DNA of 64,000 bases from DAOUKH01 sp964291475 (GCA_964291475.2 OZ220083.1:620001-684000), one strand, 5' to 3'; positions 1 through 8,899 are shown, numbered from the stretch's first letter. Notes: generated by a model not told the origin, from the letters alone. Program-made: numbers and translations.

Positions 1-2
1 TC

Positions 3-827
3 CTGCTGGCCATCGCGATTCCGACCTATCTGACCATTGCCGAACATCAGAATCCCCCCACGGGGGCGAAGCTCGTCGAGTGGGCCGGCGTCGACCGCCC
101 GCATCTCGAAGTGGACGTCATCGGCCACCAGTGGTGGTGGGAGTTCCGCTATCCCGAGCTTGGCATCACGACGGCCAATCAGATGCACATCCCCACCAAC
201 ACCGCTATCGTGATGAACTTGATCTCGACCGACGTGATCCACAGCTTCTGGACTCCCAAGCTGTCGGGTAAGACGGACGTCGTACCGGGGCGGGACAACA
301 AGATGTGGTTCATCGCCCACGAGGAAGGGATCTTCGAGGGCCAGTGCGCCGAGCTATGCGGCGTCGCGCACGGGCAAATGAAGTTCATCGTCGTGGCGCA
401 CGACATGCCGGGCTACGAGCGCTGGGCGGAAGGGCAGATCATGCCGCCGGCCACCGCCGAGGGTGATGCCGCGCTCCGCGGCCAGACGCTCTTCGCCACC
501 AAAGGTTGCGTGCTCTGCCACACCTACACCGGTCAGGATGCCTACGGTGTCCAAGAGGGTCGCGCCCTGGCTTTCGAGGACGGCGGCACGGTATTCCCCG
601 GTCCCAACATTACCCACTTCGCCACCCGCGATACCTTCGCCGGCGGAATCGCCGACAGGACCGACGACAACCTGCGGGCGTGGCTTCGCGACCCCGACAG
701 CCTGAAGCCGGGGAACCGCATGGCCGAGCTCGCGCCGGTCTACACCGACCGGACGATGCGTCTGACCGACGCCGAGATCGAGGATTTGGTAGCCTACTTG
801 CAGAGCCGCGTGCCGGCGGCGAGTTAG
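3..827 (+). CDS. coxB: cytochrome c oxidase subunit II with fused cytochrome c domain (5' partial)
   Basis: Subunit II of a caa3-type terminal oxidase; it takes electrons from cytochrome c and passes them through CuA to subunit I at the outer face of the membrane. The start lies before the window; the frame is open from base 3, giving 274 visible residues. The first visible residues are the end of a membrane helix, followed by the family signature HQWWWEFRYP. The CuA motif CAELCGVAH sits at about fragment residues 115-122 with the Met ligand just after it. A C-terminal heme c site, CVLCH, follows at about 169-173, with a likely Met ligand in PGNRM. The fused heme domain defines the caa3/ctaC type. 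It is first in an operon with coxA, coxC and coxD. Confidence 0.96.
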   Translation: MLAIAIPTYLTIAEHQNPPTGAKLVEWAGVDRPHLEVDVIGHQWWWEFRYPELGITTANQMHIPTNTAIVMNLISTDVIHSFWTPKLSGKTDVVPGRDNKMWFIAHEEGIFEGQCAELCGVAHGQMKFIVVAHDMPGYERWAEGQIMPPATAEGDAALRGQTLFATKGCVLCHTYTGQDAYGVQEGRALAFEDGGTVFPGPNITHFATRDTFAGGIADRTDDNLRAWLRDPDSLKPGNRMAELAPVYTDRTMRLTDAEIEDLVAYLQSRVPAAS

Positions 828-893
828 GCGCATGGTTGAAGCTGTGACAGAGCCGAGAAAGATGGAAGCGATGCGGTCGCGAGGAGCCCGCCG

Positions 894-2759
894 ATGGCTA
901 CGATAACTGCTCCGCTGCCGGGGATACTTCGCCGCCCTACCACGAGCGAAGGGGTGTGGGGGTGGATGACCACCGTCGACGCCAAGCGCATCGGCGTCCT
1001 CTACGGTGTCACCGCGCTGCTCTTCTTCCTCGCGGGCGGGATCGAAGCGCTGATCATCCGGGTCCAACTGGCACAGCCCGAGCTGACCATCGTCTCGCCG
1101 AGCACCTTCAACCAGCTCTTCACCATGCACGGCACCACGATGGTCTTCCTCGTGATCATGCCGTTGAGCGCCGCCTTCTTTAACTTCCTCGTACCCCTGA
1201 TGATCGGCGCCCGCGACGTGGCCTTCCCACGGCTGAACGCCCTGAGCTACTGGACCTTCCTCGGCGGCGGGATCATGCTGCACGCCAGCTTCCTCGCCGG
1301 CGGGGCCCCCGACGCCGGCTGGTTCTCCTACGCGAACCTCACCGAGAGCGCCTATTCGCCGGGCCACGGCATCGACTACTGGCTCGTCTCGCTGCTGATC
1401 CTCGGCGTAGCCTCCCTGATGGCCTCGGTGAACTTCATCGTCACCATCTTCAATCTGCGCACCCACGGCATGACGCTCTTCCGCATGCCCGTCTTCGTCT
1501 GGATGACCCTGATCGTCGCCTTCCTGCTCGTACTTGCGCTCCCCCCGATCACCGTCGCCATCATCCTTGTCTTGGTCGACCGCATCGCGGGCGCGAGCTT
1601 CTTCGTCGTCAGCGGCGGCGGCGACCCCATCCTCTGGCAGCACCTCTTCTGGATCTTCGGCCACCCCGAGGTCTACATCCTCATCCTGCCTGCCATGGGC
1701 ATGGTCTCCGAAATCCTGCCCGTCTTCTCGCGGAAGCCGCTCTTCGGCTACAAGGCCGTCGTGATGTCGGGCGTCTTCATCGCCGTCACCGGCTTCGCGG
1801 TCTGGAGCCACCACATGTTCGCGGTCGGCTTGGGCCCCATCGCCAACGGCTACTTCGCCACCGCGACGATGATCGTGGCCATCCCCACCGGCGTGAAGAT
1901 CTTCAACTGGATCGCCACCACCTGGGGTGGGCACATACGGCTGCAGACGCCCATGCTCTTCGCCCTGGCCTTTATCGGCCTCTTCACCATCGGCGGCATC
2001 AGCGGCGTGATGCATGCGTCGCCGCCTACCGATCTTCAACAGACCGACACCTATTTCATCGTCGCCCACTTCCACTACGTGCTGTTCGGCGGGGCCATCT
2101 TCGGGCTGATGGGCGGCATCTACTTCTGGTTCCCCAAGATCACCGGCCGCATGTTGAGCGAGGGCTTAGGCAAGGTCCACTTCTGGATCATGTTCATCGG
2201 CTTCAACCTCACCTTCTTCCCGATGCACTGGGTTGGGCTGAACGGCCTGCCGCGCCGGGTCTACACCTACGAGGCCGACCTTGGCTTTGGGCTGATCAAC
2301 ATGATGAGCACGGTCGGCGCCTTCATCATGGGCGCCTCGTTCCTCTTCCTCGTCTACAACATCTTCAAGAGCATGCGCAGCGGGAAAGAGGCCGGCAAGG
2401 ACCCGTGGGACGGCCACACCCTCGAGTGGAAGGCCGACTCACCGCCCGCCGAGCACAACTTCGACGAGCTCCCCAGGGTGCGCAGCGTGCGCCCGCTCTG
2501 GGACGAGAAGCACCCCGAGCATGCCGAGAATCCGCTCCCGCCGGAGGAAGACGAAGGACCGAAGCGGCGGCGTCACATCCACATGCCGCACCCCTCCTAC
2601 TGGCCCATCGTCATGGCGTTCGGCCTGACCGTGGCGGGCTTCGGCCTCGTCTACACCAACCAAGGCGGCATCCCCGCCATCGGCATCGGCCTGGCCATCG
2701 CCTTCGTCGCCTCGCTGGCGTGGATCAAGGAGCCGGTAGCGGAGGAGGACGCCCACTAG
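894..2759 (+). CDS. coxA: cytochrome c oxidase subunit I
   Basis: Catalytic subunit of the proton-pumping heme-copper oxidase, 621 residues. Visible motifs are the low-spin heme His in MHGTTM (about 79), the CuB/cross-link motif GHPEVYIL (about 256-263, including the proton-channel Glu), the CuB pair SHHMF (about 305) and the heme ligands HFHYVLFGG (about 391). This is the A-family pattern. After the twelve-helix core the protein has an acidic and basic linker (about 500-560) and two extra C-terminal helices, as in other caa3 enzymes. It starts 67 nt after coxB and ends 10 nt before coxC, so the genes are surely cotranscribed. Confidence 0.97.
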   Translation: MATITAPLPGILRRPTTSEGVWGWMTTVDAKRIGVLYGVTALLFFLAGGIEALIIRVQLAQPELTIVSPSTFNQLFTMHGTTMVFLVIMPLSAAFFNFLVPLMIGARDVAFPRLNALSYWTFLGGGIMLHASFLAGGAPDAGWFSYANLTESAYSPGHGIDYWLVSLLILGVASLMASVNFIVTIFNLRTHGMTLFRMPVFVWMTLIVAFLLVLALPPITVAIILVLVDRIAGASFFVVSGGGDPILWQHLFWIFGHPEVYILILPAMGMVSEILPVFSRKPLFGYKAVVMSGVFIAVTGFAVWSHHMFAVGLGPIANGYFATATMIVAIPTGVKIFNWIATTWGGHIRLQTPMLFALAFIGLFTIGGISGVMHASPPTDLQQTDTYFIVAHFHYVLFGGAIFGLMGGIYFWFPKITGRMLSEGLGKVHFWIMFIGFNLTFFPMHWVGLNGLPRRVYTYEADLGFGLINMMSTVGAFIMGASFLFLVYNIFKSMRSGKEAGKDPWDGHTLEWKADSPPAEHNFDELPRVRSVRPLWDEKHPEHAENPLPPEEDEGPKRRRHIHMPHPSYWPIVMAFGLTVAGFGLVYTNQGGIPAIGIGLAIAFVASLAWIKEPVAEEDAH

Positions 2760-2769
2760 GGCGGCGGCC

Positions 2770-3600
2770 ATGGCGCACCCGACGGCCCAACAGCCCGAAG
2801 CGATCTACATCGATCCCCAGATCGATGATGCGCTCGACCATCACCGCACCACCACGGGGCTCAGCCACCGCAAGCTCGCCATGTGGCTCTTCCTCGGCTC
2901 GGAGTGCATGTTCTTCGGCGGCCTCATCGGGACGTTCCTCGTCTATCAGAACAACGTCACCGCCGGCGCCACCCGCGAAGAGATCCTCTCCAGCCTCGGC
3001 CTCGTCAGCGTCATGGCCTTCGTCCTCCTCGTCAGCAGCTTCTTCATGGTGCTCGGACTCAACGCCGCCAAACGCGGCGATCAGAAGATGTTCATGGTCT
3101 GGATTCTCGCCACCGCCTTCTGCGGCGCCTTCTTCATCGGCGCGCAGGGTTTCGAGTTCTGGTCCTTCGTCACCCACGAGCACATCACCCCGCGCACCAA
3201 CCTCTTCGCCGCCTCGTTCATGATCCTCACCGGTTTCCACGGCGCCCACGTTACCCTGGGAATCGTCTGGCTTATCTTCCTCGCCTTCATGGTCCGGCTC
3301 GACCCGCACGCCAAGCCCATGATGGCGAACGTCATGGGCTCGATTCGCGGCGTCCCCGAACGGGGCCCCGGTGAGCGCCTCGAGCCCCGGCCGCGGCACC
3401 GCCGGTTCATCGCCTTCGTTCGCGAGCAGTTCTCGCAGGGCGCGCCGCCCCCGCCGGTTGGGACCATGACCTTCGAAGACTTCGAGTACCGCCGCCTGAA
3501 GGAGGAGCGCGCCCTCAACGTCGAAATCGCCGGCCTCTACTGGCACTTCGTCGACATCGTCTGGGTCGTTCTCTTTGCCATCATCTACCTGTTCACCTAA
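2770..3600 (+). CDS. coxC: cytochrome c oxidase subunit III with an inserted hydrophilic loop
   Basis: Structural membrane subunit III of the caa3 oxidase, 276 residues. Recognised from MWLFLGSECMFFGGL near residue 38, FHGAHVTLGIVWL in the middle and the C-terminal helix beginning GLYWHFVDIVWVV. Between these last two blocks lies a charged, Pro-rich stretch of about 70 residues (about 176-246), where most subunit III proteins have only a short loop. The reading frame stays open and codon use does not change, so this looks like a real lineage-specific insertion. It follows coxA by 10 nt and precedes coxD by 24 nt. Confidence 0.94.
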   Translation: MAHPTAQQPEAIYIDPQIDDALDHHRTTTGLSHRKLAMWLFLGSECMFFGGLIGTFLVYQNNVTAGATREEILSSLGLVSVMAFVLLVSSFFMVLGLNAAKRGDQKMFMVWILATAFCGAFFIGAQGFEFWSFVTHEHITPRTNLFAASFMILTGFHGAHVTLGIVWLIFLAFMVRLDPHAKPMMANVMGSIRGVPERGPGERLEPRPRHRRFIAFVREQFSQGAPPPPVGTMTFEDFEYRRLKEERALNVEIAGLYWHFVDIVWVVLFAIIYLFT

Positions 3601-3624
3601 GCCTACGGTCTACGGAAGCATCAC

Positions 3625-3993
3625 ATGAGCGACGGACACGACGGCCACCACGACGAAGCCCCCATACGCATCGAGCCGGGCAGCGAGGACGAGCGCATCC
3701 TCAATAGCGTGCTGCACCCCGGCGGCGAACACTATACCGACCGCTTCTTCTTCTGGATCTTCGTCTGGCTCGCTATCATTACCGTCGTCGAGATCTTCGT
3801 GACGTTCGTTGAGATGGTCGCCCTCAACCGCTTCCTGCTCGTTGGCCTGGGGATCGGGAAGTTCGCCCTCGTCGTGATGTACTTCATGCACCTCAAGGGC
3901 GACAACAAGCTCTACCAGATGCTCTTCGTCGGGCCGCTGCTGCTCTCCATTGCCATCCTGATCTCGGTCATCGCCCTGTTCAATAACTTCTAA
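3625..3993 (+). CDS. coxD: cytochrome c oxidase subunit IV family protein
   Basis: Small membrane subunit of the bacterial caa3 oxidase (COX4_pro/CtaF type), 122 residues. The N-terminal 45 residues are polar and His/Asp-rich. Three hydrophobic helices follow at about 45-65, 72-92 and 98-120, with the family-typical VVMYFMHLKGDN between helices 2 and 3. It closes the core cox operon and is followed after 11 nt by a cytochrome c lipoprotein gene. Confidence 0.9.
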   Translation: MSDGHDGHHDEAPIRIEPGSEDERILNSVLHPGGEHYTDRFFFWIFVWLAIITVVEIFVTFVEMVALNRFLLVGLGIGKFALVVMYFMHLKGDNKLYQMLFVGPLLLSIAILISVIALFNNF

Positions 3994-4004
3994 GGGACCC
4001 GTCC

Positions 4005-4547
4005 TTGCTGCGAAAGAAACTCCTCCCGCTGCTCGCCGCCACGGCCGCGGCCGTCTTCATCCTGACCGCCTGCGGCGAGTACGAGAGCGGCGACCCCACC
4101 GCCGTCTTCACCATCGGCGGCGACTCACTGGTGTTCGGCTTCACGCCCACGCCCACCGCGGCCCCGCCTCCGACGCCAACGGTCACGCCGAAGCCCACCC
4201 CCGGGCCTCTTGGCGCACCCCCGCCGGCACCGAACGGCGATGGTGGCGGCGGGGAGGGCGACGCCGGCCCCGGCCTGACCGTGTTCCTCAATGCGGGCTG
4301 CACCGCCTGCCACATGATCGACGGCGTGCCCGAGGCCGTCGGCGACATCGGCCCGAACCTGTCGGCGGTGGCCTCCTCCGCCGGCGCCCGTGTCGACGGC
4401 CTGACGGCGGAGCAGTACCTGCGGCAGTCGGTTTCGGAACCCTCCGAGCACCTCGTCGACGACTACGACAACCTAATGCCGGCAGGCCTCGTTCCCGACC
4501 AGGACGACTTCGACAACCTGATCGCCTACCTGCTGACCCTCGAATAG
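4005..4547 (+). CDS. class I cytochrome c lipoprotein (first of a tandem pair)
   Basis: Predicted membrane-anchored c-type cytochrome of 180 residues, probably the electron donor to the caa3 oxidase encoded just upstream. It starts with TTG. The N-terminus LRKKLLPLLAATAAAVFILTAC is a lipoprotein signal ending in the lipobox LTAC (Cys about 23). A Pro/Thr/Gly-rich tether follows (about 45-85), then a single heme domain with CTACH at about 98-102 and a likely Met ligand in NLMPAG. It begins 11 nt after coxD, in the same operon. The next gene is a close paralogue. Confidence 0.88.
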   Translation: MLRKKLLPLLAATAAAVFILTACGEYESGDPTAVFTIGGDSLVFGFTPTPTAAPPPTPTVTPKPTPGPLGAPPPAPNGDGGGGEGDAGPGLTVFLNAGCTACHMIDGVPEAVGDIGPNLSAVASSAGARVDGLTAEQYLRQSVSEPSEHLVDDYDNLMPAGLVPDQDDFDNLIAYLLTLE

Positions 4548-4607
4548 GAGCGCGGAGCTACGGATAGCTCATGAGGGAGCCGCCGAGGCGGGGGCAGTCT
4601 CTTTGAC

Positions 4608-5090
4608 ATGCTAGGCTCGGGTTCAAGAACGAGCGCCGCGGCACGCCTGCTCGCCACCATGGCCGCGGCCGTCCTCATCCTTACCGCCTGCGGCGAATAC
4701 GAGGTCTCCAGCCCGCCCGCCACTTCCACAATTCCGCCCGCCCCTCCCACGTTCTCGCCCGCTACCCCCACGCCGTGGACGTCTAGGCCGACGAGGACCC
4801 CAGATGTCGAGCGGGGCCTCACCGTCTTCCTCAGCGCGGCGTGCACTGCCTGCCACACCATTGACTCTGTCCCCGAGGCCGTGGGTGAAATCGGCCCGAA
4901 CCTGTCGACGGTTGCATCGACGGCCGGCTCCCGCGTCGATGGACTGACAGCGGAGGAGTACCTGTGGCAGTCGATCACGGATCCCTCGGCCTTCCTCGTC
5001 GATGGGTACGGCAACCTCCAGCCGACAGGGCTGGTACCCGATGAGACCGACCTAGATAACCTGATCGCCTACCTGCTGACCCTCGAATAG
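4608..5090 (+). CDS. class I cytochrome c lipoprotein (second of a tandem pair)
   Basis: Paralogue of the preceding gene, 160 residues as drawn. Lipobox LTACGEYE, a shorter Pro/Thr linker, heme motif CTACH, and the same C-terminal block ending in DNLIAYLLTLE. The two share most residues of the heme domain, so this is a tandem duplication. The start is uncertain: the ATG at 4608 overlaps a TTGACA hexamer at 4603-4608, and the sequence from there to about 4645 resembles the promoter region at 5137-5180. Translation may therefore start downstream at a non-ATG codon before ARLLATMAAAV. A possible Met ligand (NLMPAG in the paralogue) is replaced here by NLQPTG. Confidence 0.83.
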   Translation: MLGSGSRTSAAARLLATMAAAVLILTACGEYEVSSPPATSTIPPAPPTFSPATPTPWTSRPTRTPDVERGLTVFLSAACTACHTIDSVPEAVGEIGPNLSTVASTAGSRVDGLTAEEYLWQSITDPSAFLVDGYGNLQPTGLVPDETDLDNLIAYLLTLE

Positions 5091-5136
5091 AGGCTCGGGC
5101 CTCGATCAGCGTCTGGCGTGCGCCCGGACGCTCTCC

Positions 5137-5164
5137 TTGACACGTCTCCCGGCCTTTCTAGAAT
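5137..5164 (+). promoter_or_regulatory. sigma70-type promoter for the flavin monooxygenase gene
   Basis: TTGACA at 5137-5142, a 16-nt spacer, and TAGAAT at 5159-5164, 52 nt before the start codon at 5216. Read directly from the sequence; activity is inferred. Confidence 0.6.
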
Positions 5165-5215
5165 GAGCGCAGCGGCGCGCCGCTCGCCGCCGACCCGCAA
5201 TCTCTGGAGGCGCCC

Positions 5216-6283
5216 ATGAAGTTCGGACTGTTCTGCCTCGTCCCATGGCACGAAAGCCGGAGCCAGGAAGGGGCGCTCGGCGAGGCGCTCGAAGGTGTCG
5301 AGCTTGGCGATACCCTCGGCTATAACGCCGTCTGGATCGGCGAGCACCACTTCTCGCGCCACGGCATCATCTCCGGCGTCTTCTCCTTCGCGGGCCACGT
5401 CGCCGCCCGGACGCGGAACATGCGCATCGGCACCGCCGTCGTCGTCCTCCCCTTCCACAACGCCGTGCACGTCGCCGAGGAAGCGGCCATGCTCGACGTG
5501 CTCAGTGGTGGGCGCGTCGAGCTCGGCGTCGGCGCCGGCTACCAGAACCAGGAGTTCCGCGGCTTGGGCGTCCCCATCGAGGAGGGCAAGGAACGCTTCG
5601 CCGAGGCCATCGACGTCCTCGTCAAGGCCTGGACCGAGGAGACGCTCACCTATCACGGCAAATATACCCAGGTCGACGACCTCTGGGTCATTCCCAAGCC
5701 GGTACAGAAGCCGCACCCGCCGCTCTACGCCGCCGTCAGCACCAGCCCCGCGAGCATCGAGGTCGCCGCCCGGCGCGGCCTCACCGTCATGCTCGGCGGC
5801 CCCACCGCAACCATGGGCGAGGTCCCCGACGCCATCGCGCTCTGGCGCCGCAAGATGGAAGAGTTCGGCCACGACCACGCCGGCAAGGACCCGCCCGTCC
5901 TTATGAACGTCTACGTCGCCCCCACGATGGAGGAGGCGGAGCAGGACCCCATCGAGTTCCAGGACTTCACGCCGAAGGTGATGGCGAAGGTCGGATCACC
6001 CGCGGGCGCCGACGGCGTCCTCCCCAAGGGCTACGAGGCATGGGCGACGCGGCAGGCGGACCGTGTGAAGGCGGGGAAGGCCGTGGGGCGCCGCGTCTTA
6101 CGCGGTACGCCCGAAGCCGTCTGCGAGCAGATCGAGAAGCTGCATGAGGACGGGATAGGCCACATCTTCGGCTGGTTCGGCTATCCCGGCATGCCGCACG
6201 AGAAGGTGCTGCGCTCGATCGAGATGTTCGGCAAGGAGGTCATGCCCTCCTTCGCCGCCGCGCCCGCCGCGGCCCGCTCCTAG
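5216..6283 (+). CDS. LLM class flavin-dependent oxidoreductase
   Basis: Bacterial luciferase-like monooxygenase, 355 residues, using reduced FMN or F420 to oxidise an unknown organic substrate. Family marks are MKFGLFCLVPWHES at the N-terminus, WIGEHHFSRHGI (about 39-50), the barrel strand motif RIGTAVVVLPFHNAVHVAEEAAMLD (about 71-95, given in part) and GRVELGVGAGYQ near 100. A GGAGG ribosome site stands 5 nt before the ATG. It is monocistronic with its own promoter and converges with the next gene, overlapping its end by 4 nt. A second LLM gene is at 17172-18200. The substrate cannot be told from sequence. Confidence 0.87.
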   Translation: MKFGLFCLVPWHESRSQEGALGEALEGVELGDTLGYNAVWIGEHHFSRHGIISGVFSFAGHVAARTRNMRIGTAVVVLPFHNAVHVAEEAAMLDVLSGGRVELGVGAGYQNQEFRGLGVPIEEGKERFAEAIDVLVKAWTEETLTYHGKYTQVDDLWVIPKPVQKPHPPLYAAVSTSPASIEVAARRGLTVMLGGPTATMGEVPDAIALWRRKMEEFGHDHAGKDPPVLMNVYVAPTMEEAEQDPIEFQDFTPKVMAKVGSPAGADGVLPKGYEAWATRQADRVKAGKAVGRRVLRGTPEAVCEQIEKLHEDGIGHIFGWFGYPGMPHEKVLRSIEMFGKEVMPSFAAAPAAARS

Positions 6284-7446
6284 TTCATCCCGTAGAGCCG
6301 CCGCGCGTTCGCCGAGAGTATCTTCTGACGCTCCTCGTCGGACCGCTTGCCGAGATTCTTCTCGATCACGTCCCGCGAGCACGGCCACGTTGTTACGCCG
6401 TGCGGGTAGTCGGACGACCACATGATGTTGTCCGCGCCGGTGTAATCCAGCATCGAGCAGCCCACCTCGTCATCCATGAACGTGCAGTAGAACTGCTCGC
6501 GGATGTACTCGCTCGGCTTGCGGTCGGCGTTGGTCTTGAACCAGACGGCGTACCGGTCCCACTGGTCGTCGCAGATCTGCATGAGGAAGGGGAGCCAGCC
6601 GAAGTCGGTCTCAGCCGTAACCAGACGCAGGCCGGGGAAGCGGCGGAACACCCCCTGGAACAGCATGTACGTCACCGGGATCACCGTCGAGAAGAAGCGG
6701 GCCGCGACGCTCGCCGCCTGCTCCCCCTCGCCCGAGCCGAACGTCAGGAAGCCGCGCGGAATGTTCGCCTTCGGCCCGCTGGCCCGGTGCCAGTGCAGCG
6801 GCATCCCGAGGTCCTGGGCCGCCGCCCACAGCGGATCGTAGTGGGCGTCGTGCAGCGGGATCGTCGGGTAGCAGTCGATGAGACCGCCCTTATGCCCCAA
6901 CTCGGCGCAGCGCGTGAGCTCGGCCACGGCGACGTCCATGCCGTCGCCCGTCGGAATGCAGGCCAGTCCGTTGAGGCGCCCGTCCGCCTCCGACACCATC
7001 TCCTCGATCAGCCAGTCGTTGTAGGCGCGCATCGACGCGACGCGCACCTCCGGGTCGCCGATATCCCACATGCCCGACCCGAACCCCGGATAGAGCACGC
7101 TCGCGCTGACCCCGTCGATGTCCATGTCGTCGAGCCGCGCCTGGGTCTCGTAGTTGCCCTTGCGGTAGCTCTCGAACCGCTTGGGCTTGCCGTGCAGCTC
7201 CTGCGCGGCCATCTCGGCGGTCACGTTCTTCATCCCGCCGACTTTCAACGCAAGGCTCGCCAGCGTGCTCCCCGGCGAATCGACCTTCTTCGGTGGCTTG
7301 CCGTCGACCACCCATCCCTGATCGCCGCCCTCCATCTCAACGATGCGCGGCCCCTTCTCCTTCAGCCGCGCCGGCAGACGGTCCTGCCACGCGTTGGGTG
7401 GCTCGTTGACGTGGGAATCGGTGTCGAAGATCGCGATATCGCTCAT
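6280..7446 (-). CDS. amidohydrolase family protein (COG2159 type)
   Basis: Metal-dependent TIM-barrel hydrolase or decarboxylase of the ACMSD-like amidohydrolase_2 family, 388 residues. Visible are the N-terminal DTDSHVNEPPNAW in place of a classical HxH, a middle HWHRASG motif (about 218) and the C-terminal WSSDYPHGVTTWP (about 355) carrying the metal-binding Asp and a His. I chose ATG at 7446 because GAGGAGAGG lies just upstream; a TTG one codon earlier is possible. Relatives in this window are the broken copy at 12595-13718 and the pair at 57764 and 59345. The substrate is unknown. Confidence 0.87.
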   Translation of the reverse strand: MSDIAIFDTDSHVNEPPNAWQDRLPARLKEKGPRIVEMEGGDQGWVVDGKPPKKVDSPGSTLASLALKVGGMKNVTAEMAAQELHGKPKRFESYRKGNYETQARLDDMDIDGVSASVLYPGFGSGMWDIGDPEVRVASMRAYNDWLIEEMVSEADGRLNGLACIPTGDGMDVAVAELTRCAELGHKGGLIDCYPTIPLHDAHYDPLWAAAQDLGMPLHWHRASGPKANIPRGFLTFGSGEGEQAASVAARFFSTVIPVTYMLFQGVFRRFPGLRLVTAETDFGWLPFLMQICDDQWDRYAVWFKTNADRKPSEYIREQFYCTFMDDEVGCSMLDYTGADNIMWSSDYPHGVTTWPCSRDVIEKNLGKRSDEERQKILSANARRLYGMN

Positions 7447-7475
7447 CAACCTCTCCTCGAACGCGGGCTACGGCC

Positions 7476-7505
7476 AGAGTAGGAGCGCCGCGCCGCGCCC
7501 GTCAA
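7476..7505 (-). promoter_or_regulatory. sigma70-type promoter for the amidohydrolase gene
   Basis: On the minus strand, TTGACG (7505-7500), an 18-nt spacer, then TACTCT (7481-7476), about 30 nt before the ATG at 7446. Confidence 0.5.
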
Positions 7506-7530
7506 GCGCCGGACTCGCCCACCAGCCTAC

Positions 7531-8781
7531 CTAGCTGACACGTATCGGGTGCGGCAGCGGCTGGTTGAACAGGTAACCCTTCTCGTTGAATGGCACCCGG
7601 TCCGGTTGCGTGTTGCCCGCGGCGTCGGTGGCCCGCGTCATCACCGTGTGCTCGCCCGGCTCCGCGTCCCAGACAAGCTCGAACCGCGCCCACGAGAGGT
7701 CCGGCTGCTGCCCCGACAACGCTGCGTCGGCCCACGTGCGGCCGGAGTCGGCGCTCCACTCCACCCGCGAGATCGGCCCCGCCGGCGAGTGGGCGTAGCC
7801 GTGGATCCGGTGCCGCTCCGACGACAACTCCGCCGGCCACGGCAGCGCGAGCGCGCTCTTGATGACCTGCACCGTCGCGGGCTTGCCCAACGACTCGCCC
7901 TCCGGCGCGTATTCGTCCCCGATGAGCACGTAGTGGGTCGTGTTGTTGCGCGTCCACTGCGGCTCGGACGAGACCACGATGCGCCCAAGCCACTTGATGT
8001 TCGCGCTTCCCACCCAGCCCGGGACGAGCGCCCGCACGGGGAAGCCGTGGTCCTTGGGCAGCGTCTCCCCGTTGAGCGTGTAGGCCAGCAGCGTATCCGG
8101 GTGCATCGCCTTCTCCGTCGGCAGCACGTAGCGAAACCCGCCCTCCGGCGACTCCGAGTCCAGCCCCACCAGAAGCACACTGACCGCGCTGGCGTGAATG
8201 CCCGTCAGCGTCAGCACGTCCCGCAGCCGCGCGCCCACCCATTCCCCGTTCCCAACGGCGCCGGTCATCCACTGGGTGCCGGACGACTCCCGGCCCTGTA
8301 GGAGCCCGAACATGGCGCGGTGGTTCCCGGCGCACTCGAGGTACGACGTCAACGTGCGGCTCGGCAGGCTCCTGATGTCGTCGTAGCTCAGCTCCATCGG
8401 CTCCGCCACCGCGTCGCCCTCCACCGAGAGCCGCCACGCTGCGGCGTCGACGTCGATGCTCACCGAGTTGTTCCGCACGAAGAAGAGTTTGTTGGGCGTG
8501 ATAAGGCCCTGCATCTTCTCCAGCCGCGCCTCCAGACCCTTCCCTCGCTGGATGAACGGCGCGGGGTCCTTGAACCAAGGCGAGGCTGCGGCTTTGGAGG
8601 ACGGGGCCTCAGTCGCCGTCGGCTGCGGCATCTCCATGCCCGCGCACGCCGCCAGCACCGCCGCCGCGCCGCCCGCCAGCATCAGCCGCAGAAACTGCCG
8701 CCGCCCCATCCCCCGCGCGCTGGCAAACGCCCACAGCGCTTCGCCGTCCGTCCGTCCTGCTCGAAGTTCGCGCTCTCTCAT
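7531..8781 (-). CDS. Tat-exported sulfite oxidase-like molybdopterin protein
   Basis: Molybdopterin-dependent oxidase of the sulfite oxidase (SorA/SoxC/YedY-related) superfamily, 416 residues, exported folded through the Tat system. The signal has GRRQFLRLMLAGG at about 26-38 followed by LAACAG, which may also act as a lipobox. The Mo-cofactor domain has the Cys ligand in SYLECAGNHRAMF (about 133). The dimerisation domain follows from about 300 (VEWSADSGRTWADA). An alternative start is the Met at 8709, giving a more ordinary signal length; neither start has a strong ribosome site. No cytochrome partner is adjacent; the caa3 cytochromes are possible electron acceptors. Sulfite as substrate is only one possibility. 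Confidence 0.85.
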   Translation of the reverse strand: MRERELRAGRTDGEALWAFASARGMGRRQFLRLMLAGGAAAVLAACAGMEMPQPTATEAPSSKAAASPWFKDPAPFIQRGKGLEARLEKMQGLITPNKLFFVRNNSVSIDVDAAAWRLSVEGDAVAEPMELSYDDIRSLPSRTLTSYLECAGNHRAMFGLLQGRESSGTQWMTGAVGNGEWVGARLRDVLTLTGIHASAVSVLLVGLDSESPEGGFRYVLPTEKAMHPDTLLAYTLNGETLPKDHGFPVRALVPGWVGSANIKWLGRIVVSSEPQWTRNNTTHYVLIGDEYAPEGESLGKPATVQVIKSALALPWPAELSSERHRIHGYAHSPAGPISRVEWSADSGRTWADAALSGQQPDLSWARFELVWDAEPGEHTVMTRATDAAGNTQPDRVPFNEKGYLFNQPLPHPIRVS

Positions 8782-8815
8782 GGGGATAGGGTGGAGTCGC
8801 CGCGATGGAGCGGCG

Positions 8816-8899
8816 TGGTGCCGAGGGTGGGAGTCGAACCCACATGGGTTGCCCCAACGGATTTTAAGTCCGTCGCGTCTGCCGTTCCGCCACCTCGGC
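8816..8899 (-). tRNA. tRNA-Leu(UAA)
   Basis: Cloverleaf read on the minus strand: acceptor stem GCCGAGG/CCTCGGC (8899-8893 with 8826-8820), discriminator A, encoded CCA at 8818-8816. The anticodon stem ACGGA/TCCGT encloses loop CTTAAAA with anticodon TAA. A long variable arm TGGG-GCAA-CCCA marks a class II tRNA, and the T arm GTGGG-TTCGACT-CCCAC is complete. These features fix it as leucine UAA. Confidence 0.97.

Noticed and set aside
354..2075. Long minus-strand open frame of 573 codons over coxB and coxA
   Set aside because: It is antisense to well-defined oxidase genes and its translation is a low-complexity Asp/Glu/Arg/Gly mix; long shadow frames are expected in GC-rich DNA.
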